Shown piece by piece: positions 7,647 to 16,241 of a stretch of 63,608 bases of DNA. The notes under the pieces were generated by a model. The model searched no databases and was not told the DNA's origin. It was given only the letters and a program-made list of their open reading frames with translations. A program made the translations under genes and the position numbers. This stretch comes from Lachnospiraceae bacterium (lineage in GTDB: Bacteria > Bacillota > Clostridia > Lachnospirales > Lachnospiraceae). Each line of letters opens with the position of its first letter. The stretch's first letter is position 1. The stretch is from positions 1 through 63,608 of the forward strand of contig JABZIZ010000015.1 of assembly GCA_015258065.1 (NCBI GenBank), written 5' to 3'.

Positions 7647-8855
7647 ATGGAAAAATTAGGACTTGTTCCGAAACTGATCATCGCCATTATCCTGGGTATT
7701 TTAATCGGGCAGTATGCACCGCTGGGTCTTTGCGAGCTGATCGTTACCCTGTCCGGGATCTTCAGCAATTTCCTGAAATTCGTCATACCGCTCATGATTC
7801 TTGCTTATGTGGCGATGGGAATTGCCGATCTGTCACAGGGAGCGGGAAAACTGTTGCTGTTTACGGTTATCTTGGCATACGGCTCTACTTTGATTGGCGG
7901 TACAATTTCCTACCTGGTCTCCATCAATCTGTTTCCGAGTTTTATGTCGGCGGATGCCATGGAGAAAATTCGGGCGACGGCGGATCAGTCGGTCAGCGCC
8001 TTCTTCAGCATCTCCATCCCGCCGCTGTTCGACACGCTCTCTGCCGTGGTGCTGGCTTTTATTCTGGGACTGTGTCTCTCTGCAATGAAGGGCAAGGAAA
8101 TCGGGACGACCCTGTATGAAGCGATGAAAGACTTTGCGGGTATTATTGATAAGGTTTTGCACACCGCCATTATTCCGCTTTTGCCGCTGTACATTCTGGG
8201 CACCTTCGTGGACATGACCCGCTCCGGCAAGACCTTTGCCATCCTGTCGATTCTCTGGAAGGTCTTTATTGTGGTGATTCTCATGCATCTCTGCTACCTC
8301 TTCGTGCAGTTCATCGTGGCAGGTACCCTTTCGAAAAAGAATCCTTTCCAGCTGATGAAGAACCAGATTCCCGGTTACGCAACGGCACTGGGAACCCAGT
8401 CTTCGGCGGCGACGATTCCGGTTAATTTAGAGTGTGCGAAGAATGACGGCATCACGGAGCAGATTCGTAACTTCGTTGTGCCGCTCTGTGCCAACATTCA
8501 CATGTGCGGTTCTATGATTACCATTACCGCCTGTGCAACGGCGGTCTGCCTGATGCATGGCATTCCGATCAGCATCGGTAGCGTCATTCCCTTCATCATG
8601 ACGCTTGGGGTTGCGATGGTGGCATCCCCCGGTGCGCCGGGCGGCTCCATTATGACGGCTCTTCCCTTCCTGTATATGATTTTCGGTAAGGAGCTGGGAG
8701 ATCCGAACGGTCCGATTTGCGCAATTATGGTGGCACTTTACATCACGCAGGATTCCTTTGGAACGGCCTGCAATGTGTCGGGAGACAATGCCATCGGTGT
8801 GATTGTCAACGAATTTTATTCCAGAATGATTGAAAAAGAAGGCAAAGCAGAATAA
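7647..8855 (+). CDS. Dicarboxylate/amino acid:cation symporter (SstT/GltP-like)
   Basis: A 402-residue membrane symporter of the DAACS family, with about eight helices and two re-entrant loops. LGTQSSAATIPVNLECAKN is the serine-rich re-entrant motif region, and SPGAPGGSIMTALPF plus QDSFGTACNVSGDNAIGV are the later substrate and ion-binding motifs. Because the two subunits of L-serine dehydratase follow, serine (with threonine) is the likely cargo, taken up with sodium; this is inferred from context. AAGGAGG precedes the ATG. Confidence 0.85.
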   Translation: MEKLGLVPKLIIAIILGILIGQYAPLGLCELIVTLSGIFSNFLKFVIPLMILAYVAMGIADLSQGAGKLLLFTVILAYGSTLIGGTISYLVSINLFPSFMSADAMEKIRATADQSVSAFFSISIPPLFDTLSAVVLAFILGLCLSAMKGKEIGTTLYEAMKDFAGIIDKVLHTAIIPLLPLYILGTFVDMTRSGKTFAILSILWKVFIVVILMHLCYLFVQFIVAGTLSKKNPFQLMKNQIPGYATALGTQSSAATIPVNLECAKNDGITEQIRNFVVPLCANIHMCGSMITITACATAVCLMHGIPISIGSVIPFIMTLGVAMVASPGAPGGSIMTALPFLYMIFGKELGDPNGPICAIMVALYITQDSFGTACNVSGDNAIGVIVNEFYSRMIEKEGKAE

Positions 8856-8879
8856 AATTTCATCAGGAAGATAAGTGGG

Positions 8880-8933
8880 ATTGTGGATAAAGCAAAAGAA
8901 GAAACCTTCTGTTCTTTATCCACAATTCTTTTT
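8880..8933 (+). terminator. Terminator/attenuator between transporter and sdaAB
   Basis: ATTGTGGATAAAG (8880-8892) pairs perfectly over 13 bp with CTTTATCCACAAT (8914-8926), with an inner AGAAG/CTTCT stem, then TCTTTTT. It lies 25 bases after the transporter stop and 110 bases before sdaAB, so it should limit readthrough into the dehydratase genes. Confidence 0.85.
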
Positions 8934-9042
8934 CCGTGGAGGGGACCAAGGGGCAAGAGAGTCAACATTTGATGCAGGCATCCATTCGGAGAAATTTTGC
9001 ACCCTTCAAAATTCTTTTACAATCGGGAAAGGAAGGACAGGA

Positions 9043-9711
9043 GTGAATATCTTCAATATCATCGGACCCATTATGATCGGACCGTCCAGCTCTCATACAG
9101 CGGGCGCGTGCAGGCTGGGCAGGGTGGTGAATAAGCTGGCAGACGGCGAGAACTTCAAGCAACTGGAGATCGAGCTTTCCGGCTCTTTTGCCAGAACCTA
9201 CAGAGGACATGGAACGGATCGAGCGCTGCTGGCAGGGATCATGGGGTATCACAGCTACAGCGAGGAAATCCGCGACGCGCTGCAAATTGCGAAAGACAGG
9301 GGAATCGAATATCGTTTTATTGAAACGGACATTCCGGACGCCCATCCCAATACGGCGCGGATTCACTACGTGTTGGAGAACGGTCAGAAGGGCGTGGTGG
9401 AAGGAGCCAGCATCGGCGGGGGGAACATCCGCGTGGATTCTGTAAACGGGATGCGCGTCGATTTTACCGGGGAAAATAATACGATTCTGGTGCTGCATCA
9501 GGATATCCCGGGGATGATCGCCGAGGTGACTCATGTGATGTACGAAAAATATACGGATCTGAATATAGGAAACTTTCATTTAAGCAGGCCGGAAAAGGGC
9601 GGAACGGCGCTCATGACCATTGAGATCGATCAGGTTCCTCCGCCCGAGTTGTTAAAGGACATCAATGCCCTTCCTCACGTGGACAATGCGATTTTGATTC
9701 GTTCGATCTGA
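9043..9711 (+). CDS. sdaAB: L-serine dehydratase, iron-sulfur type, beta subunit
   Basis: Together with the alpha subunit, deaminates L-serine to pyruvate and ammonia using a 4Fe-4S cluster. The 222-residue protein starts NIFNIIGPIMIGPSSSHTAG, the conserved N-terminal motif of the beta subunit, and has a C-terminal ACT-like part (ILVLHQDIPGMIAEVTHVM). The reading frame is open upstream to 8875, but the family start is the GTG at 9043, with GGAAGGA before it; the upstream extension crosses the terminator hairpin and is not expected to be translated. Confidence 0.92.
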   Translation: MNIFNIIGPIMIGPSSSHTAGACRLGRVVNKLADGENFKQLEIELSGSFARTYRGHGTDRALLAGIMGYHSYSEEIRDALQIAKDRGIEYRFIETDIPDAHPNTARIHYVLENGQKGVVEGASIGGGNIRVDSVNGMRVDFTGENNTILVLHQDIPGMIAEVTHVMYEKYTDLNIGNFHLSRPEKGGTALMTIEIDQVPPPELLKDINALPHVDNAILIRSI

Positions 9712-9763
9712 CAGGGATGCATTTTTTTTCGGGAAAAGGAAGGGAGCAGGAGGTGAATTTTAA

Positions 9764-10645
9764 ATGATTTCCTATAACAGTATCAAGGAGATTTGTGACA
9801 AGGCAAGCGAGCAGGGGCTGAAGATCAGCGAGCTCTGTCTGCGAGATCAGGCAAAGCAGATGGAGCAGTCGGAAGACGAGATCTATGCCACGATGGAAAA
9901 AAATTTCGATGTAATGGTGGAGGCGGTTTCGAAGGGAAACGATCCGGAGCTTCGCTCGACTTCCGGCCTCACCGGGGGAGAAGGCTACAAGATGCTGCGC
10001 TATGCGCAGGAATCAGACGGTGGCCTTTCCGGCATGTTCTTAAGCAGAGCCATTGGCAGAGCCATGTGTGTGTCGAACTGCAACGCAGCCATGGGGAGGA
10101 TTGTGGCAACGCCGACGGCCGGGTCCTGCGGCATCCTGCCCGGCTGTCTGGTGTCGATGTATGAGGATCGGCACATGGACAAAAAGGACATTGTGATGTC
10201 GATTTTTACGGCGGGAGCCTTCGGTATGGTCATCGCCAACACGGCTTCCATTGCCGGAGCCTCCGGCGGTTGTCAGGCCGAGTGCGGTTCGGCTTCCGGC
10301 ATGGCGGCGGCGGCACTGGTGGAGCTTGGGGGCGGGAGTCCGAACGCTTGCGGGGATGCGCTGGGCATGGCACTCATCAATCAGATGGGACTTGTCTGCG
10401 ATCCCGTGGCTGGCCTGGTGGAAATTCCCTGCATCAAAAGAAACGTTTCGGGGGTGATGATCGCCTTCTCCAGTGCGGATATGGCACTCTCCGGAATCGA
10501 CCTCAAGATTCCGGTAGACGAATGTATCGCTGCCATGAAGTCGGTTGGCGACAGCATGTCGGCAAGCTTAAAGGAGACGTCACTGGGTGGGCTGGCGACG
10601 AGCCCGACGGGCATAGCACTCAAGAAAAAGGTGTTTGGAGAGTAA
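9764..10645 (+). CDS. sdaAA: L-serine dehydratase, iron-sulfur type, alpha subunit
   Basis: Catalytic partner of SdaAB. The 293-residue length fits the family. PTAGSCGILPGCL (near residue 124) and ASGGCQAECGSASGMAAAAL carry conserved cysteines that include cluster ligands, and PVAGLVEIPCIKRN supplies a further conserved cysteine. CAGGAGGTG precedes the ATG, 52 bases after sdaAB. With the upstream transporter this forms a serine uptake and fermentation module feeding pyruvate. Confidence 0.93.
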   Translation: MISYNSIKEICDKASEQGLKISELCLRDQAKQMEQSEDEIYATMEKNFDVMVEAVSKGNDPELRSTSGLTGGEGYKMLRYAQESDGGLSGMFLSRAIGRAMCVSNCNAAMGRIVATPTAGSCGILPGCLVSMYEDRHMDKKDIVMSIFTAGAFGMVIANTASIAGASGGCQAECGSASGMAAAALVELGGGSPNACGDALGMALINQMGLVCDPVAGLVEIPCIKRNVSGVMIAFSSADMALSGIDLKIPVDECIAAMKSVGDSMSASLKETSLGGLATSPTGIALKKKVFGE

Positions 10646-10661
10646 GAAACGGTATAGAAGA

Positions 10662-10715
10662 ATTCCCCATGGAAACAGCGTTATAACGCGCCACGCCCGT
10701 GGGGAATCTTTTTTT
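10662..10715 (+). terminator. Terminator of the serine operon
   Basis: ATTCCCCATGG pairs with CCGTGGGGAAT (one G-T pair), followed by CTTTTTTTA. It lies directly between the convergent sdaAA and deacylase genes, and the end of the T-run abuts the end of the deacylase gene. Confidence 0.85.
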
Positions 10716-11202
10716 ACAGATTTTCAAAGTGAACGGGGTATCCCAGTTTCTCCAGAAAAGCGTAAAGGTCGGGACTTTTAATAAAGATGGTTCTGTCGTT
10801 GGCGTTCGGGTGAAAGCTCATCCGCTCTTCGTTTGCGATGTCCTGGTCGACAAAGACTTCTACATCGTGGTCGGTATTGTTTAGCAGTCCAAAAGGAGAG
10901 ACGACGCCGGGCTGTAATCCAAGCTTCTCGTGCAGGTCGTCCGCAGAAGCCATTTTGAGCTGGCGGTCGCCAGCCAGATCCTTAAAGTGGGACATGTCCA
11001 TCCGTTTGCTGCCATCCATAATAAGCATGAAAAATCGGGTCTTCTTTTTATTTCTCATGAACAAGGTTTTGGTTCTGACGCCGGGGATTCCCTCGATGAC
11101 CTTGTCGGCAATTTCCATGGTCGGTGCCGGTTCATGTTCCACCAGCTGTACGTCGATCCCCTCTTCTTTTAACTTCTGCATCACTTCTTCAAAACCGTAC
11201 AT
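10714..11202 (-). CDS. ProX/YbaK-type aminoacyl-tRNA deacylase
   Basis: A 162-residue protein of the YbaK/ProX editing-domain family, which removes wrongly attached amino acids (mainly alanine from tRNA-Pro) in trans. Family marks are the early HEPAPTME segment, TKTLFMRNKKKTRFFMLIM with the catalytic-type lysine, LGLQPGVVSPFGLLNN, and the late SFHPNANDRTIFI. The frame opens at 11226; the internal ATG at 11202 is preferred because GCGGGG lies five bases before it and the domain starts there. It is a free-standing editing factor, not part of a prolyl-tRNA synthetase. Confidence 0.85.
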   Translation of the reverse strand: MYGFEEVMQKLKEEGIDVQLVEHEPAPTMEIADKVIEGIPGVRTKTLFMRNKKKTRFFMLIMDGSKRMDMSHFKDLAGDRQLKMASADDLHEKLGLQPGVVSPFGLLNNTDHDVEVFVDQDIANEERMSFHPNANDRTIFIKSPDLYAFLEKLGYPVHFENL

Positions 11203-11271
11203 ATGCACCCCGCTTTCTAATCGCATCTCGTGACTTTGGTATCAGTATAACAAATTTTTCGAAAAAAAGCC

Positions 11272-11324
11272 TTGACAGACAGATTTCACCGCAATAGAAT
11301 ACAAGAGTATTAGATACTTAATAC
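11272..11324 (+). promoter_or_regulatory. Promoter with palindromic operator for the GntR operon
   Basis: TTGACA (11272-11277), 17 bases, TAGAAT (11295-11300). An 18-bp palindrome with half-sites GTATTA and TAATAC covers 11307-11324, at the expected transcription start. YtrA-type GntR proteins commonly repress their own operons at such sites, so autoregulation by the next gene is likely. A leader of about 150 bases follows to the GntR start; it contains repeated CCGGT words I cannot assign. Confidence 0.7.
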
Positions 11325-11471
11325 ACAAACATACTAGGGAAGCGGAACCGGAGAGTACAAGTAGGTCCAGCCGGATCAAGAAGGTCAAGCCGATGGAATG
11401 GTACGAACCGGTCGTGCCGATTGTACCGGTCTTGCACAGGAAAGCCGGTTCTTCCCGTGAAGGAGAGGGTT

Positions 11472-11849
11472 ATGCCGTGGAAATTAGATGATAGTATACC
11501 GATTTATCTGCAGCTCCTGAACCAGTTAAAGCTTAAGATTGTCCGGGGAGACTATCCGCCGGGGGAGACGATCCCGAGCGTGCGGGAACTGGCGGCACAG
11601 GCGCAGGTGAATCCCAATACGATGCAGCGGGCGCTGATGGAGCTGGAGAGAGAAGGCTTTGTGGTGACGCATCGTGGGAAGGGCAGGATGGTGACCGATG
11701 ACGTTTCCCGGATTGAGCAGGAAAAGAGGGAAGCTGCGGAGAGAGAGCTTACGGATTGCCTTGAAAAATTGCATCTGATGGGGATTACGCGAGAGGAGCT
11801 TTTGCGGATGGTAGACGAATTTCATCCACAGAAATCCGTGCAGGTTTGA
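11472..11849 (+). CDS. GntR-family regulator, YtrA type
   Basis: A 125-residue protein: winged helix (PIYLQLLNQLKLKIVRGDYP, then IPSVRELAAQAQVNPNTMQRAL as recognition helix, then REGFVVTHRGKGRMV as the wing) followed by only about 45 residues, the short tail of the YtrA subfamily. These regulators sit at the head of ABC transporter operons and respond to cell-wall-active compounds in some species. The start is the ATG after GAAGGAGAGGG; the frame is open 17 codons upstream. It probably controls the ABC genes that follow. Confidence 0.88.
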   Translation: MPWKLDDSIPIYLQLLNQLKLKIVRGDYPPGETIPSVRELAAQAQVNPNTMQRALMELEREGFVVTHRGKGRMVTDDVSRIEQEKREAAERELTDCLEKLHLMGITREELLRMVDEFHPQKSVQV

Positions 11850-11954
11850 GCGCAGCGGGTAGAGTGGGAAACCGAAGCGTTTGCTATCGCCCGGAAAAAA
11901 TTCGAATGGTTGAAATTTTCCGGGATTGATTTTGGGATAGAGAGGAGAAGTGAA

Positions 11955-12911
11955 ATGACAGAGGACAACAAGCTGGCCATGGAGAATCCGTCAGGACAGG
12001 GAGTAGAATACAGCAGTCCGGTGCCGGAAGCGGCGCAGGGGCAACCCGTACAGGAGGTGCAGTTGCAGGAGAGCCTGGCGGAAGAGAACCACAGCCCAGT
12101 CTCAGGGGCAGTGCAGGAGCAGCCGGCATCGGTGCAGGCAGAGCAGGATTCGTTCCCCTCGGTGCAGGTGGGGCGGGAGCAGCCCATGCAGGAACAGTCG
12201 GTTGCAGCATATCCCCATCCGATTGCGGAATTCCGGGGGCTGACCAAGAAGTATGGCTCTCTGGTGGCGCTGAACGGGGTGAGCTTTCAGATCGGCAGCG
12301 GCAGAATCGTCGGCCTTTTGGGACCCAACGGCAGCGGCAAGACCACGATGATCAAATTGATTAACGGGCTGTTAAAGCCGAATAAGGGAGAAGTCCTGAT
12401 TGACGGCCTCGTACCGGGACCGGAGACGGCAAAGCTGGTTTCATATCTGCCGGATCGGAATTATCTGGACGGGGATATGACCTTCCAGCGTGCGTGTAAG
12501 CTTTTTTCCACCTTCTACCAGGACTTCGACGAGAATAAAGCAAAAGAAATGCTGCAGGCACTGCATATCAACCCGAAGAGTCGCTTCAAGACGCTTAGTA
12601 AGGGCAACCGGGATAAGGCGCAGTTGATCCTGGTGATGAGCAGAAGGGCCAAGCTTTATGTACTGGATGAACCGATCGCCGGAGTGGATCCTGCGGCAAG
12701 GGACTATATTCTGAATACGATTGTGGCCAATTATAATCCGAATGCGACGATTTTGATCTCCACGCATCTGATCTCGGATGTAGAAAAGATTTTAGATGAT
12801 GTGCTTTTCCTGAAAAATGGAGAGGTCGCACTGTATAATAGTGCGGATGAAGTAAGAAGAGAACACGGCAAGAGCGTAGATGAAGTGTTTCGGGAGGTTT
12901 TCGCATGCTGA
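11955..12911 (+). CDS. ABC ATPase with long Gln/Glu-rich N-terminal extension
   Basis: A 318-residue protein. Residues from about 90 onward form a YtrB-like ATPase: Walker A GPNGSGKTT, a poorly kept signature region (LSKGNRDKAQLIL), Walker B LYVLDEPIAGVD, and switch STHL. The first 88 or so residues are low-complexity, rich in Q, E, S, P and V (repeated VQEQ, VQAEQ, MQEQ words), and have no counterpart in ordinary family members. AGAGGAGAAG precedes the chosen ATG; starts further in lack good sites. It overlaps the membrane gene by seven bases. Likely exports or senses a cell-envelope-active compound with its partner. Confidence 0.85.
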   Translation: MTEDNKLAMENPSGQGVEYSSPVPEAAQGQPVQEVQLQESLAEENHSPVSGAVQEQPASVQAEQDSFPSVQVGREQPMQEQSVAAYPHPIAEFRGLTKKYGSLVALNGVSFQIGSGRIVGLLGPNGSGKTTMIKLINGLLKPNKGEVLIDGLVPGPETAKLVSYLPDRNYLDGDMTFQRACKLFSTFYQDFDENKAKEMLQALHINPKSRFKTLSKGNRDKAQLILVMSRRAKLYVLDEPIAGVDPAARDYILNTIVANYNPNATILISTHLISDVEKILDDVLFLKNGEVALYNSADEVRREHGKSVDEVFREVFAC

Positions 12912-13822
12912 AGAAATTGTTTCGATATGAATTTGGAAATACATGGATGCTGCCGGTGCTGTTTAATTTGATCGCGGTAGCCCTTACCCTGGTGACCGGT
13001 TATCAATTTCGGCTCTTAAAACCTTACATGCAGACTTCGGAGGTTCCTGTTGCACTTAGAGTGAACCAAACAATCTCCGGTTTTCTGTTAATGGCACTCA
13101 TCCTGTTCATGGTTGCCTCCAATTTGATCCTGGTACTGTATTTCTATGTTCGTTTTTACAAAGAAATCTACAGCGATGTAGGATACCTGATGCATACGCT
13201 GCCGGTGACCAAGAGGGAGCTTTTGACGGCACATACGCTCGTGGGCGGTTTCTGGGCGCTGGAATATGGAATCATGGATATCTTCTGCACCACATGGATG
13301 TTTATCATGGTTTCGAAATTTTCCATTTCCTTTGAAGAAGCGCTTTACCAGCTTCGCAGGGCTCTGGAGATGCAGCAATGGGACGCCTCTATATGGGGCA
13401 GAGGAATTTTCATCCTGCTTCTGACGCTGGTGTTGCTGCTGATCTCTCCTTTTTTACAGATGGCAAAAGGCTTTTGCGCCATCTCCCTGGGACAAATATT
13501 CAAGTCGCACCGGGTATTTGGCAGTGTTCTGATGTATATTGTGATCAGCATTGTGCTGGGGCTGGTGCAGAATCTCATCTTCTTCTTCGGGATCGTTCCG
13601 GTGGCGACTACCTCGGATTTCGCAGGAAATGGCGTGCCCGGAATTTTAAGGTTTGGAATTCCGGATAAGTTTCTGGGAGACTCGATGATGGAGGCGCCCT
13701 TTGTAGCGGCGAATTTCCTGATCCTCCTACTGCTGCTCTATCTGGTTTTCTCTATTTTGCAGTTTGTGATTTTCGGAATCATCAACAGAAGTCGCATGGA
13801 AAGCAGTTTGAATCTGGAGTAA
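12905..13822 (+). CDS. ABC transporter membrane protein (YtrC-like)
   Basis: A 305-residue protein with about six membrane segments. It starts MLKKLFRYEFGNTWMLPV, a typical permease start, and carries DVGYLMHTLPVTKRELLTAH, the hallmark loop of membrane subunits paired with YtrB-type ATPases (LPVTKxxLLxxK). It overlaps the ATPase gene. Together they make a GntR-controlled exporter. The substrate is unknown. Confidence 0.8.
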   Translation: MLKKLFRYEFGNTWMLPVLFNLIAVALTLVTGYQFRLLKPYMQTSEVPVALRVNQTISGFLLMALILFMVASNLILVLYFYVRFYKEIYSDVGYLMHTLPVTKRELLTAHTLVGGFWALEYGIMDIFCTTWMFIMVSKFSISFEEALYQLRRALEMQQWDASIWGRGIFILLLTLVLLLISPFLQMAKGFCAISLGQIFKSHRVFGSVLMYIVISIVLGLVQNLIFFFGIVPVATTSDFAGNGVPGILRFGIPDKFLGDSMMEAPFVAANFLILLLLLYLVFSILQFVIFGIINRSRMESSLNLE

Positions 13823-13832
13823 TGGGGATAAA

Positions 13833-14525
13833 ATGGAGAATCTGGTAGAAATCCGGGATGTTTGCAAGATCTATAATCCCGGTGAAAATGAGGTACGCGC
13901 CCTCAATCATGTGAGTCTGACGATCGGAGAAAAAGAGTTTGTGACCATTATCGGGCAGTCAGGCTCCGGCAAAAGCACGTTAATGAATATATTGGGCTGC
14001 TTGGATACGCCGACCAGCGGCACTTACATGTTACACGGGCAGGATGTATCCCATATGTCGGACGATGAGCAGTCGGATATTCGCAATCGGGAAATCGGTT
14101 TTATTTTTCAGGGGTTCAATCTGATCGCCGGGCTGACCGCTTTGGAGAATGTGGAACTGCCTCTCATCTACAGGGGCGTGCCCAGAAGGAAGCGGATGGA
14201 GCTATCCGAGAAGGCACTGCGGGTCGTCGGACTGGAGAAAAGAATGACGCATAAGCCGTCCGAGATGTCCGGCGGGCAGCAGCAGAGAGTAGCGATCGCC
14301 AGAGCGATCGCACAGGCGCCCCCGATTATCCTGGCGGATGAACCGACCGGAAATCTGGATTCCGCTTCCAGTAAGGAAATCATGGGGATTCTGGCAAGGC
14401 TCCATGAAGAAGGCAGGACGGTCATCCTGATCACTCACGATCCGTCCATTGCCGCACAGGCCAAACGGGCGGTGAAGATTATAGATGGTAAAATAGTTTC
14501 CGACACGGGAAATATGCAAGCATAA
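13833..14525 (+). CDS. ABC ATPase, MacB/LolD type
   Basis: A 230-residue ATPase: Walker A GQSGSGKST, QGFNLIAGLTALENVELPLIY in the Q-loop region, signature MSGGQQQRVAIARAI, Walker B IILADEPTGNLDS, switch ITHD. This is the MacB/LolD/FtsE class that energises mechanotransmission exporters. It lies 11 bases after the YtrC-like gene and is followed by an adaptor and an FtsX-type permease, with which it should form one complex. Confidence 0.9.
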   Translation: MENLVEIRDVCKIYNPGENEVRALNHVSLTIGEKEFVTIIGQSGSGKSTLMNILGCLDTPTSGTYMLHGQDVSHMSDDEQSDIRNREIGFIFQGFNLIAGLTALENVELPLIYRGVPRRKRMELSEKALRVVGLEKRMTHKPSEMSGGQQQRVAIARAIAQAPPIILADEPTGNLDSASSKEIMGILARLHEEGRTVILITHDPSIAAQAKRAVKIIDGKIVSDTGNMQA

Positions 14526-14630
14526 AGGAGTTGGAGTCGGAAACGACCTTCCGATCATTTTAGGCACGAGAAGAATCAATCATTGAGGTGCAATCAGAGT
14601 TAGGGGAGTAACCACAGAGGAGGATGCGTT

Positions 14631-16229
14631 TTGAGCAGTGAAAATACGGAACAGAGTGTGGCGCAGCCAGAGGCGGGCGCCGGAAGTATAACAGACAACG
14701 GCGGCGGAGAGGGAATCCATTCCGGGGAGAAGCCCTCGAAGAAGAAAAAAACGCCTCGTACGCCGGAGCAGAAGAGAAAGTTCTGGAGGAGGGTTCGGTG
14801 GGCAGTGATTTTGCTGATCCTTCTTGCAGCGGGATATTATTTTTACAATCAGATGCAAAAGCAAAAGGATCAGCCGACACCGGTGGAGACCACAAAGGTG
14901 GAGACAGGTAACATCGAGCAGAAAGTCAGCTTGAACGGCAAGGTGGACGCGGATGAGACCAAGACCTATTTTGCCCCGGTGACGGCGGACATTACGGGGG
15001 TCAGTGCCAAGGTCGGGGATGAGGTCAAGAAGGGACAGAAGCTGGTTACGTTCGGCACCAAGGATATGAACAGGCAGCTGACGCAAGATAGTCTGACCAT
15101 CAAACAGGCACAGGGGCAGTATGACGATGCCACCTATACGGACAAGGAAGAGCTTGCCAAGTGGGGGATTCCGGAGAAGGCTTCGATTGATGATGTCACT
15201 GACCAGATCGACGATATGGTGACAGAGAGGCAGAATCAGATCAATGACAAGAAGGAGAGAATCAGTCAGACCCTGAAGGATGTGAACCGGGTTGCAAACG
15301 ACGTCAACGAAGACGGCAAAGACGATGCGCAGCAGCAGGATCTGGATCATGACAGTTCTTATCAGGAGAAGGCGACGGAGATTGCGAAGGCCAGAGAGGA
15401 TACCCAGTACGCGCTGGAGCATGATGAGGAGATCTTGAAGTGGCAGAGGCAGATCGAAGAATTAAACCGCTTGAAGCAGGAGCTGACCACCGCCAAGAGT
15501 GGTATGATGACGCCGGGCGGCAGAGTGGCGGCGGATGCGACCAATCAGTTGGCAGGGCTGTCTGCAAAGAATACGGCTGCGGACATTGCCATTGCCAGGA
15601 AGGGAATCACTTCGGAATTTAACGGAGTCGTGACCGATGTCAAGGCAATGAGCGGCATGAAGGCGACGACGGGGATGGAGCTTTTGACCGTTGCCGGAAC
15701 AGATCAGGTGAAGGTGACCGTGAGCCTGACCAAGTATGATTTGGAAAAAGTAAAGGTCGGCCAGGAAGCGAAGATCAAGGTTGCAGATAAAACCTATGAA
15801 GGCAAGGTGGTGAAGATCGACCGCAATGCGACGACGAACCAGCAGGGAGGCACGGTGGTTTCCGCCGATATCGCGATTGCAAATCCGGATCAGAATCTTT
15901 ATATCGGACTGGAAGCGACAGCGGACGTGCATACGGCAAGCGGCACAGACGTACTGTTAGTGCCCATCGAAGCCGTCAACATGGATAAAAAAGGTTCCTT
16001 TGTGTATGTGTTGGAAAAAGGTGTCGTCAAGCGTAGAAATGTAAAAACCGGCATCAGCTCGGATACGCAACAGGAAATTGTGTCCGGTCTGAAGAAAGGG
16101 GATCTGATTCTGAGCGGAAGTACCGGCGATGTAAAGGAAGGCATGAAGGCGGTACCGATGGATCAGACAGGAAACGGAGCGCAAGGAGGGGAATCCGGCA
16201 CCGGCGCTTCCGAAATCAAGGTAGGTTAA
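14631..16229 (+). CDS. Membrane-fusion (MacA-like) efflux adaptor
   Basis: A 532-residue HlyD/MacA-like adaptor. The N-terminal 60 or so residues are charged and cytosolic (KKKKTPRTPEQKRKFWRR), then one membrane helix, then the first biotinyl-lipoyl half (KVSLNGKVDADETKTYFAPV...GDEVKKGQKL), a long alpha-helical coiled-coil hairpin of about 170 residues, the second lipoyl half, and a beta-barrel (VPIEAVNMDKKGSFVYVLEKGVVKRRNVKTG). The start is TTG with AGAGGAGG eight bases ahead. It connects the ATPase and permease to the outside of the membrane in a tripartite-like Gram-positive efflux system. Confidence 0.87.
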   Translation: MSSENTEQSVAQPEAGAGSITDNGGGEGIHSGEKPSKKKKTPRTPEQKRKFWRRVRWAVILLILLAAGYYFYNQMQKQKDQPTPVETTKVETGNIEQKVSLNGKVDADETKTYFAPVTADITGVSAKVGDEVKKGQKLVTFGTKDMNRQLTQDSLTIKQAQGQYDDATYTDKEELAKWGIPEKASIDDVTDQIDDMVTERQNQINDKKERISQTLKDVNRVANDVNEDGKDDAQQQDLDHDSSYQEKATEIAKAREDTQYALEHDEEILKWQRQIEELNRLKQELTTAKSGMMTPGGRVAADATNQLAGLSAKNTAADIAIARKGITSEFNGVVTDVKAMSGMKATTGMELLTVAGTDQVKVTVSLTKYDLEKVKVGQEAKIKVADKTYEGKVVKIDRNATTNQQGGTVVSADIAIANPDQNLYIGLEATADVHTASGTDVLLVPIEAVNMDKKGSFVYVLEKGVVKRRNVKTGISSDTQQEIVSGLKKGDLILSGSTGDVKEGMKAVPMDQTGNGAQGGESGTGASEIKVG

Positions 16230-16241
16230 AGAGAGAGACGT

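Noticed and set aside
8875..9042. An N-terminal extension of SdaAB
   Set aside because: It crosses a perfect terminator hairpin and lacks similarity to the family; the conserved NIFNIIGP motif starts at the GTG 9043.
14580..15422. A 280-codon Leu-rich ORF antisense to the efflux adaptor
   Set aside because: It mirrors the coiled-coil codons of the adaptor gene and has no supporting features.
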